From assembly GCA_037140615.1 (NCBI GenBank), contig JBAXED010000039.1, positions 1-32,493 of the forward strand: 32,493 nt of DNA, read 5' to 3'. Made by a program: the position numbers and the translations under genes. Below, in pieces: positions 10,201 to 17,407 of this stretch (positions are counted from its first letter, which is position 1; each line of letters begins with the position of its first letter). The notes under the pieces were generated by a model, which saw only the letters and a list, made by a program, of their open reading frames with translations, was not told where the DNA came from and ran no database searches. Source of the DNA: CAINVV01 sp037140615 (lineage in GTDB: Bacteria; Bacteroidota; Bacteroidia; Bacteroidales; Prolixibacteraceae).

Positions 10201-12344
10201 TCAAAGATATTCCTGCTTTTGCGGAGTCATGTAAGCCTCTCCAATTTGAGGATAATCGCGTGATTGTTGAAGATGAGATCCCTTTCTCAGACGGTCGTAC
10301 CATTCGCAGATTTTCTACCCAGATTCGGGATATTGCTGATCAGTATCACGGCAGACTTTACATTTTTGAAGATATCTCAAAAAGAAAAAGTACGGAAAAA
10401 CTTGTTCAAGTTCAGCGCGACCTGGTCACCAAATTGAGTGCAACGTCAGACCTTCATGAGGCACTCACATTTATGCTAGATTCTGTATATCTGATTGCAG
10501 AGATAGATGCCGGCGGGATTTATCTTTTTGATGAGCAGACTGGAAATCTGGATTTGATTGTATACAAGGGTTTGACAGCAGAATTTGTCAAGGAAAAATC
10601 CTCTTTTAGCCCCGATTCAAAGCACGCAAAACTTGTCCTTGACGGGAAACCTATTTACGGTCGGTATCAGCAGGATGTTTTCCCTTTCGCTAAGACTGAA
10701 TCAAATGATACAATCCAAAGTCTGGCAGTAATACCTATTTTGCATGAAGGGAAAGTGATCGGCAGTTTTAACCTAGCTTCTACAACCTCAACAAGTTTTT
10801 ATGCCTTCATGCAATCCTCCATCGAGTCATTGGCCATGCAAATTGGAGGTACAATTTTCAGAATCAAAGCAGAAAAGGCACTGCTTTCCAGCCAACAAAA
10901 TTTCAGATTGCTTTTTGATACCATCGATGACTTCATGTTCATCCTGGATATAAATGGCAATATTCTGCAAACCAACTCTATTGTTGGAAAGCGGTTGGGC
11001 TATACCAATGAAGAACTTAATCAGCTGCATGTTCTGACAGTTCACCCACCTGAACGTCGTGATGAGGCTGGATTCATAGTAGGCGAGATGCTAGCCGGGA
11101 GAGCCTCTTTTTGTCCGGTTCCGCTTCATACAAAAGATGGAAATCAGATCCCTGTAGAAACCAGAGTGATCATGGGGAAATGGGATGGCAAGGATGTATT
11201 GTTTGGTATTTCCCGTGATGTGACGGAAAGGCAACGGTTGGACACTGCCCTCAAAATGCAGAGTGCAGCCTTTGAATCCTTTGCAAATGCCATCATCATC
11301 ACAGATGTTGAAGGAAAAATTCAATGGGCTAATTCGAGTTTTTTACGTTTGTCTGGTTACCAGATGGACGAAATTATTGGCAAGACAAATGGTGAGCTGA
11401 CCAAATCAGGACAGCAAAATAAGGCATTTTACAAAGACGTATGGTCAACCATCAAAAATGGCAAAATCTGGAGTGGTGAACTCATCAATAGGAGGAAGAA
11501 TGGTGACCTTTATCCTGAAGAGTTATCAATTACTCCTGTGTTGGATGAAGTAGGCAAAATCAGAAATTTTATTGCAATCAAAATCGACATTACAGATCGG
11601 AAGGCTTTTGAAGAGAGCCTGAGGTCAGCCATCGCAAAAGAAAAGGAATTGAACGAATTGAAATCACGATTCGTTTCTATGGCTTCTCACGAATTCAGGA
11701 CACCTCTCGCCTCCATATTAATGATGAGCGATTCTCTATTGGCTTATTGGAAAAGGATGGAAGACCAGCAGATTGAATTGAAATTAAAGAACATCAAAGA
11801 CCAGGTTCAACACCTTGCAAAAGTGGTCACCGATGTGATGCAGGTATCTAAAATTCAAGAGGGAAAATTGAGCTTTGAACCGAAAGAAATTGATTTCATT
11901 GGACTGTGCACTGGAGTCATCAAGGATTTCAACATAGATCAAACACTTAAAAATAAGATTCAATTTGAATGCAATCTGCCAAATTTATGGATGATGCTCG
12001 ACAGCAGATTGATTCTGCAGGTTTTAAACAATCTGGTATCCAATGCAGTCAAATATTCTCAACCTAATCCGTTTGTGATAATAAAACTTAAAGATTGCAA
12101 CAATGAATTCCAGCTGTCAATCAAAGACAACGGTATCGGGATTCCGCTGACAGATCAAAAAAACATGTTCCAGCCTTTTTTTCGGGCAGAAAACGCCAAA
12201 CAAATTCCGGGTAATGGCCTGGGATTAAACATCGTCAGGGAGTCTATCCGCTTACATGGAGGCGACATAAGTTTCACCAGCAGTCTTGGCAATGGAACAA
12301 CTTTTGTAGTTCATTTATTCAAGGAATTGTTGGTGGAGATTTAA
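7284..12344 (+). CDS. large soluble multi-PAS/GAF sensor histidine kinase
   Basis: This 1686-residue kinase has no signal peptide or membrane helix, so it senses in the cytoplasm. From the ATG at 7284 (a TTG at 7275 is less likely) I read: coiled coil (about 15-75), PAS (80-190), GAF (205-360), coiled coil, PAS (398-530), PAS (546-651), PAS (666-775), PAS (793-895), PAS (911-1030), GAF (1041-1190), PAS (1202-1312), PAS (1326-1435), HisKA, and HATPase_c. The HisKA phospho-acceptor is H1469 in SHEFRTPL. The ATPase has an N-box near 1582 (NNLVSNAVKYS), DNGIGIP near 1615 and GNGLGL near 1643. Most PAS domains end in the usual (D/V)-I-(S/T)-x-R-K linker. There is no receiver; the REC proteins at 4058 and 12424 are the obvious partners. 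Ligands cannot be read from sequence. Domain edges are by eye. Confidence 0.9.
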   Translation: MENSKISIQPVALEIVKEASALYKKAEKLLFERQELKEVIQNDVESISLYHQIEVHLIELEMQIEELRLANENDESEVAKYRSIFENMQDAYYEASHEGIILEISRSIEIISKGQFTREDLLGKSLSSFYENQEERTIFYNELLKAGSISDYDVSIRNRDGSVISVAISSRIVYNDKGEPVKIIGSIRDISKRKRAEADVVRMLKNENLLSKISKSTLYSTELDDFLNFSLAEMGESLQVSRVYMFEHFHTTNTMDNTHEWCATGVTPQIDELQGISLDEMNWWKETLITEHIICFSDIESIPDEITKEILRPQNILSILVVPVLTGGRYSGFIGFDDCNTHREWLQDEIEILHSISHMISGFIERKRAEMALEKSVEQLNVANRSLEDRVEIRTREIYRLSHQQAVINENAGLAIISTDTTGIIQTFNSAAEIMLGYKANEVIGKVNVIQFHDPVELLVRAAELSLITGEEIKPYFELFSTQINLMLTNTAEWTYVRKDKSKFPVKLTISLFEDSDGSIGGYIGVAMDISKEKNVLNSLRESEERFHRMFHDHAAVMLLVDPVTGEIVDANKAAEDYYGYRFDNKFPLKITDINALSEEDVKGEMQFAMIQNHNYFEFPHKLASGEVRNVEVHSTPIDVGGKKLLFSIIHDITERKKIEENLKNSEKTLTQIADGLPVYVSVINKNLEFIFANEAYEKFFNAGNSVMIGKHANEFLPAKVFERAYPFLLKALEGESTTFDSLIKDGKGEEHNMLVTHSPYYQDNVIFGILSTAIDITARVQAEERLKRSEAENKAILSAIPDLMFRLNRQGIFLSAHYYTHESLYVQEDIFIGKSLQEVLPPDISLQASNALAQSFLTEETITFEYELLVQGEKHFYENRIQAISEEEALSIVRDISQRKHAELALLWNEEFLKKMTESSPLAFLVVDNRTDDILFINHQFCEIWGINHLEERIRLGELKNNDIIPDCLPVLKDIPAFAESCKPLQFEDNRVIVEDEIPFSDGRTIRRFSTQIRDIADQYHGRLYIFEDISKRKSTEKLVQVQRDLVTKLSATSDLHEALTFMLDSVYLIAEIDAGGIYLFDEQTGNLDLIVYKGLTAEFVKEKSSFSPDSKHAKLVLDGKPIYGRYQQDVFPFAKTESNDTIQSLAVIPILHEGKVIGSFNLASTTSTSFYAFMQSSIESLAMQIGGTIFRIKAEKALLSSQQNFRLLFDTIDDFMFILDINGNILQTNSIVGKRLGYTNEELNQLHVLTVHPPERRDEAGFIVGEMLAGRASFCPVPLHTKDGNQIPVETRVIMGKWDGKDVLFGISRDVTERQRLDTALKMQSAAFESFANAIIITDVEGKIQWANSSFLRLSGYQMDEIIGKTNGELTKSGQQNKAFYKDVWSTIKNGKIWSGELINRRKNGDLYPEELSITPVLDEVGKIRNFIAIKIDITDRKAFEESLRSAIAKEKELNELKSRFVSMASHEFRTPLASILMMSDSLLAYWKRMEDQQIELKLKNIKDQVQHLAKVVTDVMQVSKIQEGKLSFEPKEIDFIGLCTGVIKDFNIDQTLKNKIQFECNLPNLWMMLDSRLILQVLNNLVSNAVKYSQPNPFVIIKLKDCNNEFQLSIKDNGIGIPLTDQKNMFQPFFRAENAKQIPGNGLGLNIVRESIRLHGGDISFTSSLGNGTTFVVHLFKELLVEI

Positions 12345-12423
12345 AATATAAACGACAAAGTTTAATATAAATATGAATTTAAATAATCAGGAGTAAAAAA
12401 CGACCTGGTTCAAACCCCAAAAA

Positions 12424-13506
12424 ATGACAAAAATTCTAGTGATTGAAGATGAAACACTGTTAAGACAGGGCGTTTCGGAAATTCTAACATATGAGGGATT
12501 CGAGGTTTTAGAGGCTCAAAATGGTGAAAGGGGCATCGTTGCCGCCTTTCAGTATTCACCTGATCTGATCCTCTGTGACATCATGATGCCGGTTATGGAT
12601 GGATATGAGGTTCTATACCAGCTTCGCAACAACGACAGCACTAAACTGATCCCATTTATTTTCATGACAGCACTGGCAGAAAGATCTGACTTGCGTTCCG
12701 GGATGGAGTTGGGATCAGACGATTACATCACAAAGCCTTATACCAGGGAAGAGCTTCTGACTGCAGTCCATACACAGTTGAGAAAATCAACTGACAAGCA
12801 TGAAATGACAGAATTAAAACTAAATGAACTTAGAAAAAATATTATCAGGCATTTGCCGCATGAATTAAGAACCCCATTAAACGGAATCCTTGGTTTTGGC
12901 GAATTGTTGATGAACTATTCTGAGACGGTAACTCACGAGGAGCTCCCATTAATTGGCAAAAATATTTACGAGAGTGCCATCAGACTTAATCGGCTTACGC
13001 AGAACTATCTGACATACATGCAACTAGAACTTGGGAGCGGCATTCAGTTTATAGAAAATACCCTGCAGAATCCAGATAGGATTTGCGAAAAAAAGTCGAA
13101 GGAAATGGCACTGCCTTACAACAGAGTCGATGATCTTGAACTTAATTTATCCAGAGGAGCTGCTTGCATAGGAGAAACAGAATTTATAAAGATAGTTGAA
13201 GAGCTGACAGATAATGCGTTTAAATTTTCTTCGATGGGGAAAAAGGTAATTGTTAGTTGTGAGACAAAGGATGGTAAATTTATCCTGAAAGTGAAGGACC
13301 ATGGCAGAGGCATCATCGTATCCGATATTTCAAGAATTGGGGCTTTCATGCAATTTGACCGGAAAAAATTTGAACAGCAAGGATCAGGACTTGGACTGAT
13401 TATTACCAAAAGACTGGTAGAGTTATTTAAAGGAGAACTCAAGATTGAAAGCACTGTTGGCGAAAGTACGACTATCGTGGTAACGCTTCCCGGGAAAAAT
13501 AATTAA
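12424..13506 (+). CDS. receiver-histidine kinase protein (REC-HisKA-HATPase)
   Basis: This is a 360-residue soluble protein with an N-terminal receiver (1-120; E8/D9, phospho-acceptor D52 in LILCDIMMP, lysine in YITKPY) joined to a complete histidine kinase core: H146 in LPHELRTPLNG, N-box EELTDNAFKFS, DHGRGI and GSGLGL. It has no DNA-binding output, so it is probably a relay: phosphorylated through the large PAS kinase and passing the signal to another regulator. Its receiver resembles that of the regulator at 4058 over the whole domain (for example, both have PDLILCDIMMP and RxGMELGxDDY). It lies 79 bases after the PAS kinase, with no terminator seen between them. Confidence 0.88.
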   Translation: MTKILVIEDETLLRQGVSEILTYEGFEVLEAQNGERGIVAAFQYSPDLILCDIMMPVMDGYEVLYQLRNNDSTKLIPFIFMTALAERSDLRSGMELGSDDYITKPYTREELLTAVHTQLRKSTDKHEMTELKLNELRKNIIRHLPHELRTPLNGILGFGELLMNYSETVTHEELPLIGKNIYESAIRLNRLTQNYLTYMQLELGSGIQFIENTLQNPDRICEKKSKEMALPYNRVDDLELNLSRGAACIGETEFIKIVEELTDNAFKFSSMGKKVIVSCETKDGKFILKVKDHGRGIIVSDISRIGAFMQFDRKKFEQQGSGLGLIITKRLVELFKGELKIESTVGESTTIVVTLPGKNN

Positions 13507-13589
13507 AATCTGGGGGAACTCATACACGACTTTTTTGTGACAGCATTACTTTTTCAGGTAACGGATGATGCAGTTATTCCATATAAATA

Positions 13590-13597
13590 TATCTTTG
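13590..13597 (+). promoter_or_regulatory. putative -7 promoter box TATCTTTG
   Basis: This is a perfect match to the Bacteroidota TAnnTTTG -7 element, 23 bases before the GTG start of the exported Ntn hydrolase. I see no convincing TTTG -33 element at the usual distance. It suggests the hydrolase-epimerase pair is transcribed separately from the kinase genes. Confidence 0.4.
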
Positions 13598-13620
13598 AAT
13601 CATCCTAAAATCAATATCCC

Positions 13621-15036
13621 GTGAAGAAAAAGTCAATATTGCTAATGATTTCAGTGTTGTTCCTGAGCGCATTAGGGCATTGCCAGTCAGGCGGTCAGAT
13701 TACCAATGAGCAAAATAGAATTTTAGCCAAAGCCGGCCGACATGAAAAAAATGGTTGGATCTATCTTCATATCGAAGGGAGTCCAAGAGATCGGGGATTT
13801 CAGCATGGATACCTGATGGCACCAGAGATTAAGGAAAATCTTCGCCTTTTGCGAGCCAGATGGGAGTATAAAACGGCATTGGAATGGTCTTGGTATGTCA
13901 AGAAGGCAGAGGAGGTGCTCACTTCCAAAGTGGATGCCGAAAATTTGGAAGAGCTGAAGGGAATTATCGAAGGACTTCAAACAGCAGGGATTAAGACATC
14001 CCTCAATGAAATGGTCGGGTTCAATGGTTATGCTGAATTAATTGGTTCGTGGTGGCCTACAGTAAAAGATTCGTTTCAGGTCCATTCTGATGATCGCCCG
14101 AAAGAATCATGCAGCTCCTTCATTGCAACAGGCAGCATGACTGCAGATGGAAACATCGTTTTAGGCCACAACACCATGGATTTGTACCATAATCCATTGT
14201 GCAACATTATCCTGGATATCCTTCCCGACAAAGGACACCGCATTTTAATGCAGTCAGTTGCCGGGTTTATTCACAGTGAGACAGATTTTTTTATTACTGA
14301 TGCCGGATTGGTGGGTTCTGAAACGACCATTGGTGAATTTTTCCCTTTTGACGCGAAAGGAGTTCCTGAGTTTTCGCGTATGCGTCGTGCTACGCAGGAT
14401 GCCTCGTCCATTGAGGAATGGTGTGAAATCATGAAATGTGGGAACAATGGTGGTTATGCCAATGCCTGGCTTCTTGGAGATATCAATACCAACGAGATTG
14501 CGAGGTTGGAACTGGGATTGAAACAGGTGGCATTTGAAAAGAAAAAGGAGGGCTATTTTATTGGATCTAATGTAGCTGAGGACCTAAAATTACTACGATT
14601 CGAAACTAAAAAGGATGAAACCAACATCAAATTTTCTTCCATTTCGCGTCGGGTAAGGTGGAAGGAACTTATGAATAAATATGCCGGAAAAATTGATCTG
14701 AAACTGGCCAAAGCGTTTGAAGCAGACCATTATGACAGCTATCTGAAGAAAAATAATCCGGGAGGTCGTACCCTTTGCGGTCACTGGGAAATCGATGCGC
14801 AACCTTTTGGCCCGGATATTCCGTACAGTCCGGAGGGTACCATAGATGGGAAGGTTGTCAATGCAGCAATGGCCAAAAAAATGTCGTTCGATGCACGTTG
14901 GGGATCAGCTTGCGGCATGGCTTTCGACGGAAAAAAATTTCTTAAAGAACATCCTCAGTATTTCTGGTTGGAGGGGATGCTGGCCGATAGACCTTCACAA
15001 CCCTGGACTACTTTTACTTCAGGAGAGAAGAAATAA
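13621..15036 (+). CDS. exported C45 / phospholipase-B-like Ntn hydrolase
   Basis: This 471-residue protein starts at a GTG that gives a good signal peptide (KKKSILLMISVLFLSALG); no in-frame ATG sits before it. The pattern R-G-x-x-x-G (RDRGFQHGYLM, 57-67) and the C164-S-S-F-I-A...GNIVLGHN block match the C45 / acyl-CoA:6-APA acyltransferase-like and phospholipase-B-like families. Members cleave themselves to expose an N-terminal cysteine nucleophile, here predicted to be C164. They hydrolyse amide or acyl bonds in peptides, penicillins or phospholipids. A cysteine near the end of the signal peptide (GHC) is a poor lipobox because histidine precedes it. The dipeptide epimerase 75 bases downstream suggests a peptide substrate, but lipid cannot be excluded. 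Confidence 0.75.
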   Translation: MKKKSILLMISVLFLSALGHCQSGGQITNEQNRILAKAGRHEKNGWIYLHIEGSPRDRGFQHGYLMAPEIKENLRLLRARWEYKTALEWSWYVKKAEEVLTSKVDAENLEELKGIIEGLQTAGIKTSLNEMVGFNGYAELIGSWWPTVKDSFQVHSDDRPKESCSSFIATGSMTADGNIVLGHNTMDLYHNPLCNIILDILPDKGHRILMQSVAGFIHSETDFFITDAGLVGSETTIGEFFPFDAKGVPEFSRMRRATQDASSIEEWCEIMKCGNNGGYANAWLLGDINTNEIARLELGLKQVAFEKKKEGYFIGSNVAEDLKLLRFETKKDETNIKFSSISRRVRWKELMNKYAGKIDLKLAKAFEADHYDSYLKKNNPGGRTLCGHWEIDAQPFGPDIPYSPEGTIDGKVVNAAMAKKMSFDARWGSACGMAFDGKKFLKEHPQYFWLEGMLADRPSQPWTTFTSGEKK

Positions 15037-15111
15037 TTGCAGATTACTTCGTCTTACCTTTTCCGCCAGCTGGTGCAAAAGGTATATGAATCCCATTTCT
15101 AAAATTTCACC

Positions 15112-16218
15112 ATGAGAATTCTAAAAATAGAACTCTACCAGTTGCCAGTGAAGCTCAAAGAGCCATTTGTCATCTCTTTGGGCTCATTTGACTATGCCAG
15201 CAATGTGGTTGTTGTGATTAGAACAGATACTGGGTTGGCTGGCTTTGGTGAGTGCAGTCCTTTTATGTCGATCAATGGCGAAAGCATGGAGACGTGCATT
15301 GTTGTCGGACAATATCTGGCTCAGGTTCTGATAGGGGAGGATCCTGAGAATCTGGAAAGATGTATCTACAAAATGGACAGGGTCATTTACGGAAACGCCA
15401 GTATTAAAAGTGCACTTGACATGGCATTGTACGATCTGGCTTCTCAACAGGCGAAACTTCCGCTTTATGCTTTTCTTGGAGGCAAAAACGATAAAATGCT
15501 GGTTACAGATTACACAGTTAGTCTGGGAGATACACAGAAGATGGTGAAAGATGCACTTCTGATTAAAGAGAATGGCTTCCCCGCCATTAAAGTAAAGCTG
15601 GGCGAGAGTTGCGAAAAAGATGTCGAAAGGATTCGCCTGATACGAGAGGCGGTTGGGATGGAGATACCCATGCGGATTGATGCCAACCAGGGCTGGGACA
15701 CTGCAACAGCCATTGCTACTTTGAAAGCACTCGGGCCATTTAATATTCAGCATTGTGAAGAACCAATTCCACGCTGGAATTTCATGGAGCTTCCTTTGGT
15801 CAGAAAGGAGAGCCCGATCGAAATAATGGCCGACGAATCCTGCTCCGATCACCACGATGCCCAAAGATTGATAGATCTTCAGGCCTGTGATCAGTTGAAT
15901 ATAAAACTCGGCAAATCATCCGGAATTTTCAATGCTTTGAAAATTATTAAGCTGGCCGAAAAGGCCGGCATGCATCTTCAGGTGGGTGGATTCCTCGAGT
16001 CCCGCCTGGCATTTACTGCGGCTGCTCATCTGGCACTTTCCAGCGATAGCATCGTTTATTGCGATTTCGACACACCTCTGATGTTCACGGAAGATCCTGT
16101 CTCGGGTGGAATTACCTACGACAATCATGGCGTGATTACTGTCCCTGAGGGCAATGGATTGGGAGCCTGGGTAGATGAAACATATCTGAAGAAGCTCAAA
16201 AAGGTCGAGATCACGTAA
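15112..16218 (+). CDS. dipeptide epimerase (L-Ala-D/L-Glu epimerase type), enolase superfamily
   Basis: This 368-residue cytoplasmic enzyme of the muconate-lactonizing subgroup epimerises an alpha carbon in dipeptides. Visible residues are the catalytic lysines K160/K162 (AIKVKLG) and K265 (NIKLGK), and the Mg ligands D190 (RIDANQG), E216 (CEEP) and D241 (ADES). A C-terminal D318-F-D320 motif also fits: in this family a DxD motif binds the dipeptide ammonium group and separates dipeptide epimerases from other enolase-superfamily members. Classical enzymes recycle murein-derived Ala-Glu, but relatives accept other dipeptides, so the exact substrate is open. It lies downstream of the exported Ntn hydrolase, probably in the same transcript, and converges on the lipid kinase gene. 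Confidence 0.85.
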   Translation: MRILKIELYQLPVKLKEPFVISLGSFDYASNVVVVIRTDTGLAGFGECSPFMSINGESMETCIVVGQYLAQVLIGEDPENLERCIYKMDRVIYGNASIKSALDMALYDLASQQAKLPLYAFLGGKNDKMLVTDYTVSLGDTQKMVKDALLIKENGFPAIKVKLGESCEKDVERIRLIREAVGMEIPMRIDANQGWDTATAIATLKALGPFNIQHCEEPIPRWNFMELPLVRKESPIEIMADESCSDHHDAQRLIDLQACDQLNIKLGKSSGIFNALKIIKLAEKAGMHLQVGGFLESRLAFTAAAHLALSSDSIVYCDFDTPLMFTEDPVSGGITYDNHGVITVPEGNGLGAWVDETYLKKLKKVEIT

Positions 16219-16227
16219 ATGGCAACA

Positions 16228-16254
16228 GGTTGCTTCACTCCATTCGCAATGATG
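16228..16254. repeat. dispersed intergenic repeat remnant (TTGCTTCACTCC..CGCAATGATG)
   Basis: The short convergent gap between the epimerase and lipid-kinase genes holds a sequence that resembles a repeat I know from many Bacteroidota genomes (TTGCTTC...CGCAATGACG). Reverse-strand translation gives the telltale spurious 'CEWSEAT' peptide. It is probably a decayed copy of a genome-wide element rather than a gene. Only one copy is in this window. Confidence 0.45.
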
Positions 16255-16281
16255 GTGCAGCAAGCATAGAGTTTCTGTTAA

Positions 16282-17253
16282 TCAGATAGATGCATCAATT
16301 GGCCCCAAAAATTTATCTGAACCATAAATAACCCGCAGCTTTCTCGAATGGAGACCTATTGAGAAGGATCCGGCCTCCAGCGTTTCGCCATCTGCTTCAC
16401 CGGGTAACGGAGAACCGGAACTGATCTCAATAAGTTTTCCCGAATGCGTTGAAACTCTCCTGTCATGGATAAACTCTCCTGAATAAAGACCTTTAAAATT
16501 GGTAAGTATTCCCCATATACCAATGTTGCGGATCACCGTCAAATGAAAATGTCCCTCCAGCGGATTGGCTTCCGGGACCTGCATCATCCCGCCTCCATTG
16601 AACTTCCCCAATCCGACACTTGCGCTGAAAAGGTTTACCTGAAGGGTTGCTCCATCGATGGTAAATTGCGCTTGCCTGCTTGTGAAATTAAAATAGCCTG
16701 ACAATAAACTTTGGATGTAAACCCGGATACCTGTGACGCCTTTAGATTTCATGTCGTTGGCGTTTTTTGCCACCAGCGCATCAAATCCAAAACCGGCGAT
16801 ATTCACAAAATATCTTTGCGATGTTGCTCCTTCAGAAAGGCAGCTTATCTCACCAACATTTTGAAGGACGGTCTTGTTTGCCAGGATGATGTCTATGGCT
16901 TTCTGGTAATTATCAGGTATCCCGAAAGTTTTCGTCCAGTCGTTGCCTGTCCCAACCGGCACCATGCCCAGGGTAACTTCATCGGAAGACTTATGATCTG
17001 CCAGAAATATGCCGTTAACTACCTCATTGAGCGTGCCATCTCCACCTGCTACCAGGATATGGGTTGCTCCTGCCGTGACTAAATCCTTTGCCAATTGAAT
17101 GGCATGGCGGGGATAGTCAGAAATAACCATCCTGTAATTAAGACCTGCCTTTGTCAGCAATTGTTCAATCTTCTTCTGGTCATGAGCCCCTTTCCCTCCT
17201 CCTGCATGCGGATTCAGAATAACCAGCCATTCGATTTCATTATTTGTCGGCAT
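16282..17253 (-). CDS. diacylglycerol/lipid kinase family protein (YegS/BmrU-like)
   Basis: This 323-residue kinase phosphorylates a lipid hydroxyl, using ATP, at the cytoplasmic face of the membrane. Motifs are NPHAGGGKG near the N-terminus (residues 14-22), the nucleotide-binding GGDGT (70-74, followed by LNEVVNG) and GTGND with its trailing WTKTFGIP. The C-terminal beta-sandwich half includes GEADGE. Length and layout are typical for the DAGK_cat / LCB5 family. Diacylglycerol, phosphatidylglycerol or sphingoid bases are all possible substrates. It lies downstream of pgk on the same strand but is separated from it by a strong terminator, and has its own -7 box, so it is likely transcribed alone. 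Confidence 0.88.
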   Translation of the reverse strand: MPTNNEIEWLVILNPHAGGGKGAHDQKKIEQLLTKAGLNYRMVISDYPRHAIQLAKDLVTAGATHILVAGGDGTLNEVVNGIFLADHKSSDEVTLGMVPVGTGNDWTKTFGIPDNYQKAIDIILANKTVLQNVGEISCLSEGATSQRYFVNIAGFGFDALVAKNANDMKSKGVTGIRVYIQSLLSGYFNFTSRQAQFTIDGATLQVNLFSASVGLGKFNGGGMMQVPEANPLEGHFHLTVIRNIGIWGILTNFKGLYSGEFIHDRRVSTHSGKLIEISSGSPLPGEADGETLEAGSFSIGLHSRKLRVIYGSDKFLGPIDASI

Positions 17254-17286
17254 CAGATATTTGGTTGAGTAGTTGGTATCTGACTA

Positions 17287-17294
17287 CAAATCTA
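17287..17294 (-). promoter_or_regulatory. putative -7 promoter box of the lipid kinase gene (TAGATTTG on minus)
   Basis: Read on the minus strand this is TAGATTTG, a perfect TAnnTTTG box 33 bases before the lipid-kinase ATG. It touches the end of the U-tract of the pgk terminator. No clear -33 element is visible because the terminator stem occupies that position. Confidence 0.4.
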
Positions 17295-17328
17295 AAAAAA
17301 ATCGGGTGCAGATATCCTCTGCACCCGA
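17294..17328 (-). terminator. Rho-independent terminator of pgk
   Basis: A perfect 10-bp stem (TCGGGTGCAG at 17302-17311 paired with CTGCACCCGA at 17319-17328, 7-base loop) is followed on the minus strand by eight consecutive U residues (17301 down to 17294). It is correctly placed about 80 bases after the pgk stop and before the lipid-kinase gene. On the plus strand no T-run follows, so it works in one direction. Confidence 0.9.
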
Positions 17329-17345
17329 AAAACTATGTGAACAAA

Positions 17346-17377
17346 AGCTTTTAGCTGTCAGCAGTTAGCTTTTAGCC
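17346..17377. repeat. short imperfect direct repeat (AGCTTTTAGC units)
   Basis: Between the pgk stop and its terminator lies AGCTTTTAGC, a spacer TGTCAGCAGTT, then AGCTTTTAGC again. Chains of such 'agcttttagctgtcagc' units are common intergenic filler in Bacteroidota genomes as I remember them. They fall in the 3' untranslated part of the pgk mRNA. No function is evident. Confidence 0.5.
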
Positions 17378-17407
17378 GGAAAAAACTGTTGTGATTGATT
17401 GTATATA

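Noticed and set aside
15184..15864. Reverse-strand open frame of 226 codons inside the epimerase gene
   Set aside because: Antisense shadow; the plus-strand gene has all catalytic motifs.
15916..16263. Reverse-strand open frame of 115 codons beginning MLHHHCEWSEAT
   Set aside because: It overlaps the epimerase gene, and the 'CEWSEAT' start is the known spurious translation of a dispersed intergenic repeat. No gene.
16711..17082. Plus-strand open frame of 123 codons inside the lipid-kinase gene
   Set aside because: Antisense shadow of a gene with GGDGT and GTGND motifs.
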